Positions 52,918 to 63,600 of a DNA stretch of 64,000 nt are shown here, piece by piece. Under the pieces are notes generated by a model, which was not told where the DNA came from, made no database searches, and saw only the letters and a program-made list of their open reading frames with translations. The DNA lies in NCBI RefSeq assembly GCF_015277735.1, contig NZ_JADHDA010000009.1:19227-83226 (forward strand), given 5' to 3'. The position numbers were made by a program, and so were the translations under genes. The stretch comes from Psychrobacter sp. NG254 (GTDB lineage Bacteria; Pseudomonadota; Gammaproteobacteria; Pseudomonadales; Moraxellaceae). Within the stretch, counting starts at the first letter, position 1, and every line of letters begins with the position of its first letter.

Positions 52918-54525
52918 TTAAAGCGAGCAATTGGTTTGCTGCGTAAGAAGTGAGATATCAAGTGTCGCACGGCGCTGTAGCCATGGGCTTGGGCGATAAC
53001 GCGGGTCACCTGTCAACTTATAAATGCGTGTCAGAATAAGCAGAATACGCTTAGCGCTTAACTTATCGCCCCAAGAGATGGGGCCAGATGGGTAACCTAA
53101 CCCAAGCTTGACAGCATTATCAATATCTTCAGGCGTCGCAATGCCTTGCATGGCAATATCACAGCCCAAATTGATCACCATAGCAACCACACGCTGCGCC
53201 ACAAACCCTGTGCTTTCACCAATCAATGTGGCCATCGTGCCTGTCTGCTTTTCTACTTCGTTTTTAGTAGCGTGATTTTCAGTCGCCTGATGCTCTGAAG
53301 CTTTAGCAAACAACGCATAAGCCTGCGCCACAAATTTAGCCTGCGTCACCATGCTTGGCATTAAGGTACGGTGTTTTGATAAATCAGTTAACATATCGAT
53401 GGCTACGGTTTGAGCGGGGTCAACCTGATACCGGATAGCCGCATTCGTCGTGTCCTCGCCATAAGTCGCTAACAATACTAAACTGTCCGCTGCGGGCTGC
53501 TCATTGTTATCGATAGTGACGCCATGTGCATTTAGATAATCGACCAGCTGGGTTTTGTCATCCGCCATATCTGCACCTACCCACACTGAGGTGATGGCAG
53601 TTTCAGATACTGATTTGACATGTGGTGGCACGGTATTGGTGATAGATTTTTGGCCGTCTTGTTTTTTATTTTCTGTATAGTGATAAAAGCCTTCACCAAC
53701 TTTACGACCCAGTTTTTTGCCAGTAAGCATTTGATGGGTCAATGGATGCGGACGATAGCGCGGTTCTTGATAGTACTGGTGATAAATAGACTCCATGACT
53801 GGATGTGACACATCAATTCCTGTGAGATCCATTAGCTCAAATGGCCCCATACGAAAACCTGCCCCGTCACGCAAGATACGGTCAATCTCCTCAAAATTGG
53901 CAACCCCTTCACCCACTATTTTTAATGACTCTGTCCCATACGCGCGTCCTGCATGATTGACGATAAAGCCCGGTGTGTCTTTTGCCACCACACCCAAGTG
54001 CCCCATGCGTATAGCCAAATCGTTAAGTACTTGTGTGGTTGCAGAGTGAGTTGAGATACCAGGGATCACCTCTACAATTTTCATCAACGGCACTGGGTTA
54101 AAAAAGTGAAACCCTGCGATTCGCTCTGGGTAATTACAGTCAGCAGCGATTGCCGTCACTGATAAAGAAGAAGTATTCGTTGCCAAAATTGTCTCGGTAG
54201 TGACGATCTTCTCTAACTGTTTAAACAGCTGCTTTTTAATGGCCAAATCTTCAATGATGGCTTCGATGACCACATCTGCTTGTTTAATTTCGGACAGTTC
54301 AGAGACGACGACCAGATTTTGTAGCGTACTAGCAAGCTGCGTATCGGTAAACTTGCCTTTGGCGGTTAGCTTTTCAAGCATGACTTGTAAAGATTGACGG
54401 CCTTGCTCAGCAGCGCCTGCTTTTGCATCAAATAAAAGCACGGTAATACCTGCTTGCGCGGCGATTTGGGCAATACCCATACCCATAATCCCGGTGCCAA
54501 TAATGGCGATTGTGTTCACGGTCAT
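52918..54525 (-). CDS. 3-hydroxyacyl-CoA dehydrogenase (PaaH/DcaH-like)
   Basis: 535-residue NAD-dependent dehydrogenase. N-terminal GTGIMGMGIAQIAAQAG cofactor motif; ATNTSSLSVTAIA near 117; FHFFNPVPLMKIVEV near 140; two C-terminal dimerisation domains, the second (GESTGFVAQRVVAMVINLG near 440) duplicating the first. This two-domain, 500-plus length is typical of PaaH/DcaH for dicarboxylic hydroxyacyl-CoAs. AGG-like site is weak. Positioned between the enoyl-CoA hydratase and thiolase genes. Confidence 0.9.
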   Translation of the reverse strand: MTVNTIAIIGTGIMGMGIAQIAAQAGITVLLFDAKAGAAEQGRQSLQVMLEKLTAKGKFTDTQLASTLQNLVVVSELSEIKQADVVIEAIIEDLAIKKQLFKQLEKIVTTETILATNTSSLSVTAIAADCNYPERIAGFHFFNPVPLMKIVEVIPGISTHSATTQVLNDLAIRMGHLGVVAKDTPGFIVNHAGRAYGTESLKIVGEGVANFEEIDRILRDGAGFRMGPFELMDLTGIDVSHPVMESIYHQYYQEPRYRPHPLTHQMLTGKKLGRKVGEGFYHYTENKKQDGQKSITNTVPPHVKSVSETAITSVWVGADMADDKTQLVDYLNAHGVTIDNNEQPAADSLVLLATYGEDTTNAAIRYQVDPAQTVAIDMLTDLSKHRTLMPSMVTQAKFVAQAYALFAKASEHQATENHATKNEVEKQTGTMATLIGESTGFVAQRVVAMVINLGCDIAMQGIATPEDIDNAVKLGLGYPSGPISWGDKLSAKRILLILTRIYKLTGDPRYRPSPWLQRRATLDISLLTQQTNCSL

Positions 54526-54612
54526 AATGATTCTCTATTCTGTATTAAGGAAGTATTGATTGGTTAGATAGTGATTGATTAGATAGAGCATGATCAAACA
54601 CATGCCAATCAT

Positions 54613-55389
54613 TTAGCAGCCTTTATAGACAGGGCTACGTTTTTCCAAAAAGGCGCGAGCACCCTCTTTTTGGTCATCGGTATCAAACAACATCTGAAAT
54701 GCCTTACGCTCCAACGCCAATGCACCCTGCAAAGGCATATCCGCACCCAGCATTGATACCTCTTTGATTTGTGCCAATGCAATGGGAGAGTAAGCTGCCA
54801 ATTGCGCGGCAATCTCGATAGCGCGCGTGATAGTCACCGTGTCCTCAACCACTTCAGACACTAGGCCCATTTGATCGGCCTCATCAGCACTGATCATGTC
54901 GCCAGTCAGCACCATCTTCATGGCCTTGTGCTTACCAATCGCGCGAAACAGTCGCTGTGTGCCCCCGGCTCCTGGCATCAATCCTATTTTGATCTCTGGT
55001 TGTCCAAACTTGGCTGATTTACCCGCGATAATGATGTCTGCATGCATAGCCAGCTCACAGCCACCGCCCAGCGCATAACCATTGACTGCGGCGATAATAG
55101 GTTTTTGGCAGTTGCTGATAGCGTCCCAATAACGCTCACTATGGCGCAGATACATATCGGCTGTTTTGGCAGTCAAGAACGCATTGATATCGGCACCAGC
55201 AGCAAATACCTTATCACCGCCTGTCAGCACAATGGCTCTAGTGTCTGGGTCATCATTAAGTTGAATGAATAGGTCTGCCAGCTGCTGGCGTAGCTCAGCA
55301 TTCAAAGCGTTACGAACGTTAGGCCGATTGAGTGTGATAACACTGACGCCAGCTCCTTGTTGCTCACAAATAACGAGTTGCTCTTCCAT
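54613..55389 (-). CDS. Enoyl-CoA hydratase (PaaF/DcaE-like)
   Basis: 258-residue crotonase-fold hydratase. Oxyanion-hole segments AGADINAF near 65 and GYALGGGCELAMHADI near 105; catalytic Glu positions in GCELAM and FGQPEIKIGLMPGAGGTQRL near 130. GGGAG five bases upstream supports ATG 55389 over a longer in-frame start. First gene of the reverse-strand beta-oxidation operon, divergent from the acyl-CoA dehydrogenase gene. Confidence 0.9.
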   Translation of the reverse strand: MEEQLVICEQQGAGVSVITLNRPNVRNALNAELRQQLADLFIQLNDDPDTRAIVLTGGDKVFAAGADINAFLTAKTADMYLRHSERYWDAISNCQKPIIAAVNGYALGGGCELAMHADIIIAGKSAKFGQPEIKIGLMPGAGGTQRLFRAIGKHKAMKMVLTGDMISADEADQMGLVSEVVEDTVTITRAIEIAAQLAAYSPIALAQIKEVSMLGADMPLQGALALERKAFQMLFDTDDQKEGARAFLEKRSPVYKGC

Positions 55390-55585
55390 GATCACTCCCT
55401 TAGACATCTCTTTTCGATAAGTATGGAAATCTTTTGAAAACATTTTATGTATGTGAATTTATGAATTAAATACCGCATAGCGATATCAAAAACCAATATA
55501 TACTGTTTATTTTCATTTGTGAAGTATAAAAAACCCTTAAATTAAAATTATTATCGATAATAAAAGCCTATTAACTTATAAAAAT

Positions 55586-55598
55586 ACCGCAATGCGGT
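55586..55598. promoter_or_regulatory. Possible operator in the divergent hydratase/acyl-CoA dehydrogenase region
   Basis: Short perfect dyad ACCGC-AAT-GCGGT followed by a T-run; a related half-site TACCGCATAGCG is at 55471. The paired sites in the 55390-55831 gap between divergent operons could bind the IclR regulator encoded at 58637. A weak terminator is the alternative. Nothing else is evident in this gap. Confidence 0.4.
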
Positions 55599-55831
55599 TT
55601 TTTAAACCAAAAGTATTGTAATTTTACAATTCATCGATTATGCTGTTTCTCCAAGGGCATTTGCTTTCTTTAAAAAGTTATTTTAAACGGCTCCTTTAGA
55701 CAGTTGCTTTGAACGACTACTTCAAACAGTCGAATTTGGAACAGCCAAATATAAAACAGTCCTATTTGCAAGTTATAAGCGTCATAACGCTACGATCCAT
55801 ATTGGATATTCATCAAACAAGGAAGATTCAC

Positions 55832-56986
55832 ATGATTAGAGATAAAGAGACCCTCGACCACATCACTCAGACCATCCGTCAGTTTGTAAACGATCAGCTA
55901 GTGCCTATGGAGCACTGGGTAGCAGAGAACGATCGCCTACCAGAAGATATCATTCAGCAGATGCGTGACTTGGGGCTATTTGGATTAACCATTCCTGAAG
56001 CCTATGGTGGGCTTGGTGTGACCATGGAAGAAGAAGTCACATTGGCATTTGAGTTGGGGCGTACCTCTCCCGCTTTTCGTTCCTTAATCGGTACCAATAA
56101 CGGTATTGGCTCATCAGGTCTGGTCATTGATGGCACCGAGGCACAAAAACAAAAATACCTCCCAAGGCTTGCCAGTGGTGAAATTATTGGCTCGTTTTGT
56201 TTGACAGAACCTGAATCTGGCTCAGATGCGGCCTCTCTAAGAACCACAGCGATCAAAGACGGTGACACTTATATTATCAATGGCACCAAACGCTATATTA
56301 CCAATGCACCGCAAGCAGGAATTTTTACTGTCATGGCGCGCACCGACCCACAAAACAAACGTTCTGGTGGTATTTCAGCGTTTATCGTGGAGAGCGACAC
56401 CCCAGGTATCACCTTGGGTAAAATCGATAAAAAAATGGGGCAAAAAGGCGCGCATACCTGTGATGTCATCTTTGATAATTGTGTCGTACCTGCAGATGCA
56501 TTGATTGGCGGCGTCGAAGGGGTGGGCTTTAAAACCGCGATGAAAGTCCTTGATAAAGGTCGATTACATATTGCGGCAGCAAGTACAGGGGCTGCCACTC
56601 GCATGCTGGATGATGCTCTAAAGTATGCCGTCGAGCGTAAGCAGTTCGGTCAACCGATTGCCAGTTTTCAGCTCATTCAAGGCATGCTTGCAGACTCAAA
56701 AGCGGAAATCTATGCCGCCAAATCGATGGTACTCGATGCCTCACGTCTGCGTGATGAAGGCAAAGATGTGGTCACAGAATCCTCATGCGCCAAAATGTTT
56801 GCCACTGAGATGTGTGGCCGTGTGGCTGACAGAGCCGTGCAAATTCATGGCGGTGCCGGTTATATCGCAGACTACGGTATTGAGCGTTTCTACCGTGATG
56901 TCCGCTTATATCGTTTGTATGAAGGCACGACCCAAATCCAGCAAGTCATTATCGCCCGCAATATGATTAAAGAAGTCAGCGAGTAA
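55832..56986 (+). CDS. Acyl-CoA dehydrogenase (DcaA-like)
   Basis: 384-residue FAD-dependent dehydrogenase. FAD/substrate motifs CLTEPESGSDAAS near 130 and RYITNAPQAGIFTVMA near 160, DRAVQIHGGAGYIADYGIERFYRD near 340 and the catalytic Glu in RLYEGTTQIQQ near 365. ATG 55832 follows GGAA by seven bases; a longer in-frame start at 55709 has no ribosome-binding site. It catalyses the first oxidation of the acyl-CoA and is followed by the transporter gene. Substrate is inferred to be a dicarboxylic or aryl-alkanoyl-CoA. Confidence 0.9.
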   Translation: MIRDKETLDHITQTIRQFVNDQLVPMEHWVAENDRLPEDIIQQMRDLGLFGLTIPEAYGGLGVTMEEEVTLAFELGRTSPAFRSLIGTNNGIGSSGLVIDGTEAQKQKYLPRLASGEIIGSFCLTEPESGSDAASLRTTAIKDGDTYIINGTKRYITNAPQAGIFTVMARTDPQNKRSGGISAFIVESDTPGITLGKIDKKMGQKGAHTCDVIFDNCVVPADALIGGVEGVGFKTAMKVLDKGRLHIAAASTGAATRMLDDALKYAVERKQFGQPIASFQLIQGMLADSKAEIYAAKSMVLDASRLRDEGKDVVTESSCAKMFATEMCGRVADRAVQIHGGAGYIADYGIERFYRDVRLYRLYEGTTQIQQVIIARNMIKEVSE

Positions 56987-57095
56987 ACATCTCTTAACCG
57001 TCAACGTGTATCACGGTATTTGCTAGGATGCAGATGCCGTCTCTCCCCTCTTATTAGATTAATTTCTCATATTCACAACGATAAGGATATACATT

Positions 57096-58361
57096 GTGAA
57101 AAGTGTCACTATAACGTCAAACCCAGAGGCCATCTTGGTACGCAATCAACCTTGGAAATTGGCCTTCGTGTGCTGTTTTCTGGTTCTATTGTGTGATGGG
57201 GCTGACATCGGTATTCTTGCCTTTACGCTGTCAAGTCTCAAGTTAGAGTTTGGTTTGACCAACGTACAAGCGGGTGCCTTGGGTAGCTGGTCATTATTTG
57301 GTATGGCCATTGGTGGATTTTTTGGTGGCTGGGCCTGTGATCGATTTGGTCGCGTACGGGTGATTGTGATTGCGACGGCTATGTTTTCGGTGTTGTCTGG
57401 ATTTAGTGGGTTTGTACAGAGTTATGAGCAGTTTATAGCCCTTCGAGTGGTCGCTTGTTTGGGTCTTGGCAGTTTGTACATTGCCACCAACACGCTGATG
57501 TCTGAGATGGTGCCGACCCAGCACCGAACCACCGTACTGGCTGCACTGATGACTGGGTTTACGCTAGGGTCTTTAGTTATCACCAGCATTTCGGCTTGGA
57601 TTATTCCCAGTTATGGCTGGCGCACTCTTTATCTGTTGACATTTTTACCCCTCATTCTAGCCGCCTCAATGTATTTTTTGGTGCCCGAACCCCAGTCTTG
57701 GAAAGAATCACGTGCGCTTAAACTCAGCGGCGCAAAAGATCCGAATCAAAAAGCAGAAAATGCTTATAAAGCCATCTTTGAAAACCCAAAGCATCGCATC
57801 ATGTTTATCTTATGGTCGATGAGCTCAGGGCTTTTATTGTTTGGGTATTTTGGTGTGAGTAACTGGCTGCCGTCTTATTTAGAGACTGAACTGGGTATTA
57901 AGTTTAAAGAGATGGCGCTATATATGGCGGGTACTTACCTGACCATGATGTTCGCTAAGGTCGTGGCGGGGCTTGTCGCTGATAGAATTGGACGCAAAAT
58001 AGTATTTGCCTTTGGTACGATGGGTACAGCACTATTCATTCCCATCTTGGTATATATGCACACGCCAGAAAACATCGGTTGGTTGATGATTACCTTCGGT
58101 TTCTTATATGGCATCCCTTATGCCATCAACGCCACCTACTTAACCGAAAGCTTCCCGACTGCCATTAGAGGCACTGCGATTGGCGGTGCCTTCAATATTG
58201 GACGACTGGGCTCTGTGATTGCGCCTGTCGCCATTGGCTACATGGCCATGCACAATTCTATCGGTGCAGGCTTGCTACTTATGGCAGGTGCTTATTTCTT
58301 ATGCGGTCTGATTCCAACGCTGTTTATCAAAGAAAAACAGTATGATCCGCAAGAGGCTTAG
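57096..58361 (+). CDS. MFS transporter, aromatic acid/dicarboxylate:H+ symporter type (DcaK-like)
   Basis: 421-residue transporter with twelve helices. The AAHS-type signatures are visible: CDGADIGILAFTLSSLKLEFGLTN near residue 30, GGWACDRFGRVRV near 75 and LVADRIGRKIVFAFG near 295. It should import the acid degraded by this cluster; MucK/DcaK-like dicarboxylate carriers belong to this group. Starts at GTG 57096 with AAGGA eight bases upstream. Downstream of the acyl-CoA dehydrogenase gene in the same operon. Confidence 0.88.
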   Translation: MKSVTITSNPEAILVRNQPWKLAFVCCFLVLLCDGADIGILAFTLSSLKLEFGLTNVQAGALGSWSLFGMAIGGFFGGWACDRFGRVRVIVIATAMFSVLSGFSGFVQSYEQFIALRVVACLGLGSLYIATNTLMSEMVPTQHRTTVLAALMTGFTLGSLVITSISAWIIPSYGWRTLYLLTFLPLILAASMYFLVPEPQSWKESRALKLSGAKDPNQKAENAYKAIFENPKHRIMFILWSMSSGLLLFGYFGVSNWLPSYLETELGIKFKEMALYMAGTYLTMMFAKVVAGLVADRIGRKIVFAFGTMGTALFIPILVYMHTPENIGWLMITFGFLYGIPYAINATYLTESFPTAIRGTAIGGAFNIGRLGSVIAPVAIGYMAMHNSIGAGLLLMAGAYFLCGLIPTLFIKEKQYDPQEA

Positions 58362-58636
58362 CCTTGTCCTGCTTGATATTCATCATATAAGAGATATCGA
58401 GTTATATTCAATGCTGAACACATCATGGCAATACTGAAAGTTTAGAGGTAAATTGATATAATAAGGCAAAAGTAATAAGCGCCTAACAGTGCGTGATGGC
58501 ACACTGCTACCGTCTTATAGAGCATTCTTGATGGCAGCATTGAGTCGCGATAATTAGCAACCATACTGAGTAGAAAAACTCAGCAACGACACTTTATGAT
58601 ACTCGTACCAACTTAATTGGGGATAATAGACGACCT

Positions 58637-59482
58637 ATGACTAATGATACCCTGACTGACGAAGACGCTAGCAGTGAGATGCATATCGAACTGTTAGAGC
58701 CAATTGCAGAGATGAAAGACAAAAACGACAGACAATTTGTCACTGCATTGGCTCGCGGGCTTGAGCTGCTTCGTTGTTTTACACCGCAGCGGCCCTATTT
58801 GGGCAACCAAGACTTGAGTCAGCTGACAGGTCTGCCTAAAGGCACGATTACGCGTCTGACCTATACGTTGGTGAAGTTGGGCTATCTAAAACAATCAACC
58901 AATAGCAGTAAGTATCAGTTGTCTACTGGTGTGCTGGGTTTTGGCTATACCATGATGACCAATATCTCGATAAACAATCTCGCAACGCCCTATATGGAAG
59001 AATTGGCAGATTATGCCAATAGTGCGGTTGCAATGGCGACTCGTGATCGGCTGATGATGGTCTATCTGAATGTCGTACAGGGCGCTGGCACCACCACCAT
59101 GCAGCGCAATATCGGCTCCTATTTACCAATTCATCTAAGCTCGATGGGCAGAGCCTGTTTGGCAAGCATGCCCCCTGCTGAGCAAGAATTTATCCTCAAT
59201 GCCATTCGTACCAAATACAAAGATGACTGGATAAAGATTAGACGGGGATTGGATAAAGCGTTCCAAGACTATGAGGATTATGGCTACTGTTTTTCGATAA
59301 GTGAGTGGCAAAAGGACGTCAATGCGGTTGCCATTGCTCTGATGCACCCTACCGAAGGCTTGCTCACCTTTAACTGCGGTGCGCCCAGCTTTGTGCTTAG
59401 CCGTACCAAACTTGAAGAAGACATTGCCCCGCGCCTATTGCATATGAAAAATATGCTAGAGAGCAAGCTGTATATCAGCTAG
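58637..59482 (+). CDS. IclR-family transcriptional regulator
   Basis: 281-residue IclR regulator (PcaR/PobR/DcaR-like). Winged helix-turn-helix at about residues 35-95 (ALARGLELLRCFTPQR, GLPKGTITRLTYTLVKLGYL), followed by an effector domain from about 105 with HLSSMGRACLASM and ISEWQKDVNAVAIALM. The N-terminal 35 residues are acidic and probably disordered. Located after the MFS gene; expected to control both divergent arms of the cluster in response to the substrate or its CoA ester. Confidence 0.88.
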   Translation: MTNDTLTDEDASSEMHIELLEPIAEMKDKNDRQFVTALARGLELLRCFTPQRPYLGNQDLSQLTGLPKGTITRLTYTLVKLGYLKQSTNSSKYQLSTGVLGFGYTMMTNISINNLATPYMEELADYANSAVAMATRDRLMMVYLNVVQGAGTTTMQRNIGSYLPIHLSSMGRACLASMPPAEQEFILNAIRTKYKDDWIKIRRGLDKAFQDYEDYGYCFSISEWQKDVNAVAIALMHPTEGLLTFNCGAPSFVLSRTKLEEDIAPRLLHMKNMLESKLYIS

Positions 59483-59516
59483 CAGGTAATATCAATTATA
59501 GCGGTCGCCTATTGTT

Positions 59517-59624
59517 TATGGTCAATTCCACATAAATCAGATACATCGTCAGATTCGCTCAGCCTGCTATTTATAGTATTTTCACTTGCCTTGCTTGTCT
59601 CTACATTGTATTAAACCGACTATA
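59517..59624 (-). repeat. Dispersed 108-bp repeat, copy 8
   Basis: Ends TATGGTC (59517-59523) and GACTATA (59618-59624). The internal CAAGGCAAGTGAAAATAC on the reverse strand matches copy 7. Between convergent IclR and GST genes. Confidence 0.75.
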
Positions 59625-59682
59625 GAAGCTTATCAGCATAGAGGCATCTCTGCTCTCAAATGCTGATAGAGTAACCAGCATA

Positions 59683-60330
59683 TTAAGAAGGAAAAATCAC
59701 CACCTCATTGCCTTCCTGCCATGGTTGGAACTTAGTCATCACTTGCACAAACGAGGGATGCTCTAGCCAGTTTTGTAGCCATAGCTGCAGCTTTGGATAA
59801 GGCAAATCATAAAAAACATCACGATCCACGTGTGCAAATTGGCGAACAAATGGCATGATACCAATATCAGCAATGGTGATACTATTCCCTAATAGATATG
59901 TATTCTGCGTCAATAACGTTTCTAACTCCTGCAAAAACACTTCGCCTCGCTGTCGATACTCTGTCTGAGTCATGTCTAAATGACGATCAGCGTACTTATA
60001 GCGATCGAGCCACTGTTTAAACTCATTGTCATTCTTTTTTATCAAAGCGTTGGCCTGATGCAAAACATCGGCATCAAGTAGTGTGTGCGGATCGTTGTGC
60101 TCAAGTGCCCACATCATAATATCGAAACTCTCTTCAATCACTGTGCCATCTGAGGTTTGTAGGACCGGCACTGTCCCTTTCGGGCTAATCACTAGCATCT
60201 GCTCTGGTTTGTTCTTTAATGTAATCTCTCTCAGCGCCACTGGCATCTTGGCAAACACGAGTCCCAGACGAGCGCGCATGGCATAGGGACAGCGGCGAAA
60301 AGAATATAAGCAATGAGGTACAGAGGACAT
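59683..60330 (-). CDS. Glutathione S-transferase family protein
   Basis: 215-residue thioredoxin-fold transferase. The N-terminus has the glutaredoxin-2-like active-site segment RRCPYAMRARLGL; the cis-Pro KGTVPVLQT and the glutathione-contacting EESFDIMMWALE follow. The C-terminal helical domain contains NSITIADIGIMPFVRQFAHVD. The Cys-containing motif suggests an omega or Grx2-like thiol transferase rather than a detoxifying GST. Of three consecutive ATGs, the third (60330) is best spaced from GGAG. Monocistronic. Confidence 0.85.
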   Translation of the reverse strand: MSSVPHCLYSFRRCPYAMRARLGLVFAKMPVALREITLKNKPEQMLVISPKGTVPVLQTSDGTVIEESFDIMMWALEHNDPHTLLDADVLHQANALIKKNDNEFKQWLDRYKYADRHLDMTQTEYRQRGEVFLQELETLLTQNTYLLGNSITIADIGIMPFVRQFAHVDRDVFYDLPYPKLQLWLQNWLEHPSFVQVMTKFQPWQEGNEVVIFPS

Positions 60331-60552
60331 CATCATGCTCCATAGTTGGTTGGAATCAACAACGTTCGTTTTGCTAATTTCATATTTGATGGGTTTATAT
60401 ATGTTGGTTTATTTTATAGTAAAGGTAGAACGATTTGTGAATACGCATGATTACGCTCCTTCATTCTGAGCCCTTGGGACTTTCAGCTGCGTCAGTATGA
60501 CCGAGACCATCCCAGATTCTGTGTAACTGCCATACCCCTTCCTACCTATATC

Positions 60553-60582
60553 AAAAAGCGCCCCCTTTTGGGAGCGCTTTTT
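60553..60582. terminator. Terminator after the adhesin gene
   Basis: Hairpin with 12-13 bp arms around a TTTT loop (60553-60565 and 60570-60582, one mismatch), with A and T runs on either side. It lies 20 bases after the adhesin stop on the reverse strand. Confidence 0.8.
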
Positions 60583-60601
60583 TACTGTCTATTCCATAAT
60601 A

Positions 60602-63600
60602 TTAGATAATATTGTCATCTATAACAGTTTGAATGTATAGACTCGCCGTATTACCGCTGTCTTGATACAGATCATAACCGGCCTGATCAGAAGTAGCTGA
60701 CTTGGTCATACCAGATATGTTGACGGTATCGAGGCTATCACCTTTAATGAACAGCTGATTACTACTATCCGTCATACTAATAACATCACTCAGCCCTAAG
60801 TTAAGCGTTTGCGCAGTGTCATTAACCATATTGATCGTTTCAAAATTAGTAACGTTACTCAAATCGATACTAGACACGGCAGTCGTATCAGTAATCGCTA
60901 GGGTATCATTATCTCGACTACCATCTGAGTTTTCGCCACCATCGATTCGAGCATCATTTCTATCAAATATGATAATGTCACTACCATCGCCGCCTAACAA
61001 AGTATCTGCGCCGCTCAAGCCGATTAACGTATCATCGCCTTTGCCGCCACTCAATGTCTCAACTTGGTTCGTACCTACTAAGTAATCATTATCATCAGTA
61101 GTGCGTGATGGAATATCATTTATTGAGTCTGGGCTTTGCGGTGTTGCGTATTCATTGTAATTGAGAGTAACAGTTGAGTTTGCTGTATCACCGTCAGAAT
61201 CTGTAAATTCAAATTTAAATACATCAACATCATCTACACCAGCTCTTACGATATCAGCAATGTTGTCTACTGTCTTGAACTTATAACTGCCATCAGCATA
61301 GCCAATAAACGACCCATAATCGGTCTGGAACTCATAATTCGTGGAATCGCCATCTGTATCAACTATCGTTATGGTTGCATCACTGTCTGTCGTGGAAACA
61401 CCCGACCAAACAATACCTGCGCTGGTTGAGGTGAGATAATCAATAGCATCCCCACCAACGGATACCTTTCCTTCGATAACGACGTTGTTATCTAGTACAG
61501 GCACTGCGTTTAAAGGAGTCAGCTTACCTATCACATCATAGGTATTCTCTCCACCTTCTACACTGTTGACCACAAAGGTAGTGTCTTCATCCAAAGTTGA
61601 ATCGTACTCAGTTAAAGAAAAGCCAGTATCAACGATGTTATCACCATTGCTGTCATATTTATCAATAATACCGTCACTATCGGTATCTTCAGCGCGTCTA
61701 CCATTTGTACTAAAGACAACATAGTCGAGATTACCAGCAGCATCTAGAACAGCGTCATTGATGTTATCGCCGTCAAAGTCAATACCATCTGATCTACCAT
61801 TTTTATCAGCATCAATGTAAGCAACACCAGTGTTACCAATAACGGTATATCTATAGCCTGAATCTAAATTTAGTACGAGTTGTGCATCTCCTTCATCACC
61901 TAAAATATTATTATTATTTAAATCATAATAATTTATACTATTTGAGTTTCGATTGGCGAACCCATTAATTGCTTTACCAACAACCGAATACATTGACTGA
62001 TCAACTAGCCCGTCACCATTATTATCGAAGCCATCATTATCCTGATACACTTTCAAAAACGCTTTGTTTTTATCAGAATCAATAGTAAAGTCAGGATCTT
62101 TATTGACTAATGTTATGTCAAGGCGATACTGCTGACCTGCAATGTCTATGATTCGAGATGCATTAGGTATAACAATAAAGTCACTTTGGACAAATTCATC
62201 ACTATAAGTTGCAGAGTCTAGTCCATAAGAAGCAGCCGTTAAGTTGTTAGGTGTTTCATTATGCTGCATCTCGTACTCAACAGCGACTGTCTGAGGGTTA
62301 CCATTGACAGTAACGTTGAAATTAATATCTAGCTCGGTCTCCAGTAACGTACCACCATCTCCAAACACACCAAAGTTAATATGAGAGAAATCACCTAAGT
62401 CAATATCGTTCCCAAACTTAATCTGTTGACCCGTCGTACCTTGGTAGATAGTATTTTCGTAAGTGGTATATCCTGCAGGAGATGTCGTTGCATCAGCCGG
62501 TCTACCCCAATAAATGGCTTCGTCTAGCGTATCTACGTAAGGGAGGCCATCTGCTGCTGTATAGGTGGCATCTAATTCAGCGGATAATATACCAACCGTA
62601 CCACCATAGTTACGCAATGGAATGGTATCGCCACTACTTCCAGCTGCGGTATTAAGACTGCCAGCAATTAAATACGAAGGATCTGCAACTGTGACAGCAC
62701 GTGACGGATCGGTAAACAATGAATTAGTAAAGCCTGTTTGTAAGTTAGTAACGGTAATGGTTTCTTGTTGAACATCGATGTTCCAAACCAACGCCTGAGG
62801 TACAGGAGAGTCATCTTCGATAATGGCCAGCAACTCATCAGACTTAACTAATGACTCAGTAGCAGTGGCATTTTCAAACACCTCAATACCAAAGTCGACC
62901 GACAGTATACCCTCAACATTATCACCTGCCGTATGATCCACTGGCGCACTCAATGTGACATCGTAGCCAAACTGATAACCATCAGTGATTGTTTCTTTAC
63001 TGCCATTAAAACCTATAGTCAGTACGGTTTGAGTTTGGGTAATGTTATTGCTGTCTGTATATTCATACTCACCAACGATATTACCTGTAGCCGAATCAAT
63101 CCGGAAAACAACATCATTACCCTGACTGGTAATACCGTTATCAGTAGCTGGCAATACAAACTTCACTATTGCATTGTCAAGATTCGTATCCGTATCAGTT
63201 ACTCGAACCCAGTTACCTTCTGTATCCGTTGCTGAATCAGTAGTATCAAATGAATCTGGATTATCGTCTAGGTTTCCTCCAACCAACCCTTCTTCAGAAA
63301 CTCGGCCTGGTGGCGTCACTTCAATTCTAGTCGGCTGTTCGTAGTCAATGGTGACGGTGGCGGCATTTGATACCAAACCATTGATGTCTTTTACGGTGTA
63401 GCTGATTGGTGTTGGGTTACCTACAAATCCGTTTTCTGGATCAAACGTAATGGCACCTGTGTTCTCATTGATGCTCCATGTGCCTTCGCCTGATACCACA
63501 ACCGATTTGCCGTCAGCGGCAATGGTGCCGCCTGCTGGTGACACGGTGATGAGGACGCTGGTTGGGTCGATGTCATTTTCAGGGTCGGTGTCGTTACTTA

